Source of the DNA: Prorocentrum cordatum
Lineage: Eukaryota; Sar; Dinophyceae; Prorocentrales; Prorocentraceae
Direction: 5' to 3'
Assembly: GCA_963575745.1 (NCBI GenBank)
Contig: CAUYUJ010018321.1
Coordinates: 102,501 to 166,500 of the forward strand
DNA length: 64,000 nt
Positions 62,427 through 64,000 of the stretch are shown here, piece by piece (position 1 is the stretch's first letter; the number at the start of each line of letters is the position of its first letter). Position numbers and translations under genes: made by a program. The notes beneath the pieces are model-generated. The model was not told the DNA's origin. It made no database searches and saw only the letters and a program-made list of their open reading frames with translations.

Positions 62427-64000
62427 TCCGGTGTAGTCGCACACCCTGGGGTCTGGGCGGGCGGCGCAGTCGATCGTTCAGTCACTTGGGGCCCCTTCAA
62501 TTCAGAACCCTCGCCGGTGGGAGTGCCAGCGGAGGCCCTCGGAGCCACCGCTGGATTCGCTTCGCCTTCTCCCCCATCCGTCGCCGGCTGGAACATCCGC
62601 GGCGGCGCGAGCGAAACGTCCCCACCCGGCGCTTCCGCGCGCCGCCGCCCCCGCTGGGGCGCCGGAGGTCCTTCGAGCCTCGCTTCGGTTCCCGCGTCTG
62701 AACATGCGTGAGCCATCAGGGGTCGTAGTGGAACGACCTCGCAGCGAAGAGCCCCCGATCGGTATCATCTCCAGTCTCGGCATAGGGGCTCCGGCCGCAG
62801 CCCCTCGCAGACGCGCTCGCGGCAGAATTCCCAGCGGCGCGACATGCCGCCGCGCGCGTCGCCCTCCGCCGATGAATTGGCAGAGCTCAGAGACCAGTGT
62901 GGAACTTGCACGACCCAACGGTTGTCGGGTCTTGCTGCCGCAGTCGCCGATCACGCGACAAAGACGGCAAACGCGGGGCAAGAAATCCAGCGCGCTCTTC
63001 TCCTTGTTGACGCTCGGATCGCCGAAGATCGATTGATCTACAATGAGGTCCGATATCAAGTTGACCGTGCGGAGTCACGCCGAGGCGCCGACTCCACTGC
63101 GATCCAGACGCTCCGCGACTACTTCTTCGCCAAGGGGGCGCAGCTCGCGGGCGCTGGGGATGCGGGCGCTGCCGCCGTCAGGACTCTACGCGACGAGATC
63201 CTAACATTACGGCAGGTCCCTGCCACTGAGGTGCATAGGACTACGGATCAGCGGCCCTGGGGTGACCTCGCTGCGCTTCGTGATCACGTTGATGTGACCG
63301 CGGCCAACCTCCACTCCGAGAGTGCTACAACCACGTCCGACTTGCACGGCGAACTGTGCATTGCTGACATGGCTATTGCTCAGCGTCTTGATGCAGCAGA
63401 GGGACGCGTGCCAGCGATTGGGAACCGAGTCTGCACGGTCGATCAGCAGTTGCCTGACGCGCAGGCCGCGCAGGCTGAGTTGTGCGTTGCACCCAGGCCG
63501 GCCAACTGGGCACCCCGACTTCGGTTTGCGATTTCGCCCCCCATCGCTGCCGAGGTGGCTGAGGCAAGGGGGGCGGCGGACCACGTGCAGTTGCGACCCG
63601 CCCAGATCTCCCAAGAAAGAGACGCTGGAAAGGCGCCGACGGAGGAGGTCCATTCCCGTTTGGAACTGGAGCGCGAGGCACACAACCGACGATTCCATGA
63701 TTCAGATTATCGGCGGGACTGGCGCCCCCAGCGAACTTATGACTTCGACGACGAGGTGCGTGGTCTACGACAGAGTGTCGAGCAGTTCCAGAACGATTTC
63801 ACGACCGCCGAAGCTTCCATGAAGCCGCGCTCTAGCGACGCCAAGATCCATTGCTCTCCGCGGCCTCCAGAACCCGCCGCCGACGCTGCGCGGGCCCTCG
63901 CCGATGGGAACGTCCGCGCAGGACAACCGTGACGTAGGTCGCCACGAGCTGCGTCTGCAGCAGCCTTAACGCAGACACGTCGCGTATCTCTTGTGCGTGC

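Larger units (their letters stand above)
61361..64000 (+). mobile_element. Ty1/copia copy 2, 5' part (continues past the window)
   Basis: The leader (61,361-61,522) matches copy 1, including ACCTACGGACCCT and the GCGCAGGTT end. The gag frame is clearest at 62,844-63,932 (362 codons): RRGADSTAIQTLRDYFFAK, LAALRDHVDVTAANLHSESA, QRLDAAEGRVPAIGNRVC, EVHSRLELEREAHNRRF and DDEVRGLRQSVEQFQNDFTT. It is in better condition than copy 1 and lacks its MITE. A TGA at 63,930 ends the frame, but similarity to copy 1 (ACGCAGACACGTCGCGT) continues to the edge. Copy 2 also contains a CATGTGCG-rich insert (61,820-62,380). Confidence 0.6.

Noticed and set aside
1-64000. tRNA, rRNA, CRISPR or bacterial operon structure
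   Set aside because: No cloverleaf, rRNA-like or regularly spaced repeat-spacer structure was seen; codon use, introns and elements are eukaryotic.

Overview
The window looks like nuclear DNA of a core dinoflagellate with a high-GC genome (Prorocentrum-like is my best guess; the species cannot be proven from sequence alone). Reasons: high GC; very long trinucleotide arrays; genes all on the + strand; a GC-AG intron; several degenerate copies of the dinoflagellate trans-spliced leader beside gene starts; and many decayed mobile elements. I see no rRNA, tRNA or CRISPR. Most long open frames are artefacts of (TAG)n, (GAT)n, (GAC)n, (GGA)n or satellite DNA.

Layout. 0.1-0.9 kb: a ~110-bp tandem repeat. 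2.8-3.5 kb: the 5' end (two exons) of a secreted-protein gene (copy A), followed at once by a 200-bp inverted-repeat element. 5-7.3 kb: trinucleotide arrays and a duplicated gene start. 7.2-14 kb: two related modules (L1 and L2), each made of a flank, a ~1-kb 'GTGAGTCGTTCGGG' satellite, a ~155-bp tail ending in a splice acceptor, and a conserved exon with a membrane segment. L1 leads to an unknown 323-aa ORF. L2 runs in frame into a huge Helitron Rep/PIF1-helicase gene (to 23.2 kb). That gene has an intron made of the same satellite and tail, placed inside the Walker B motif. 23.2-29.1 kb: dispersed repeats, satellites, (TAG)n and AT-rich DNA. 29.1-35.8 kb: very GC-rich decayed coding DNA, including a broken UPF1-like helicase. 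36.1-36.4 kb: a small membrane-protein gene cut by a Ty1/copia element (36.45-44.78 kb), which itself carries a TA-flanked MITE. 45.3-50.9 kb: a run of unrecognised, mildly broken ORFs. 52.5-56.66 kb: the most complete host gene (copy C of the family at 3 kb), a probable GPI-anchored glycoprotein with 11 N-glycosylation sequons. 57.4-58.4 kb: the start of another paralogue (copy B). 59.3-60.4 kb: (GAT)n, a 100-N assembly gap and (GGA)n. 60.6-64 kb: a retroelement gag fragment cut by a second copy of the copia element, which leaves the window.

How it fits together. This is a gene-poor stretch in which one tandemly related host family (A, C, B) has been separated by nested elements: Helitron-related modules, copia copies, MITEs and decayed helicase elements. 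The most unusual theme is the satellite plus tail unit. It ends in a splice acceptor at three places and forms the only complete intron of the Helitron helicase, which suggests a mobile, satellite-bearing intron or Helitron component.
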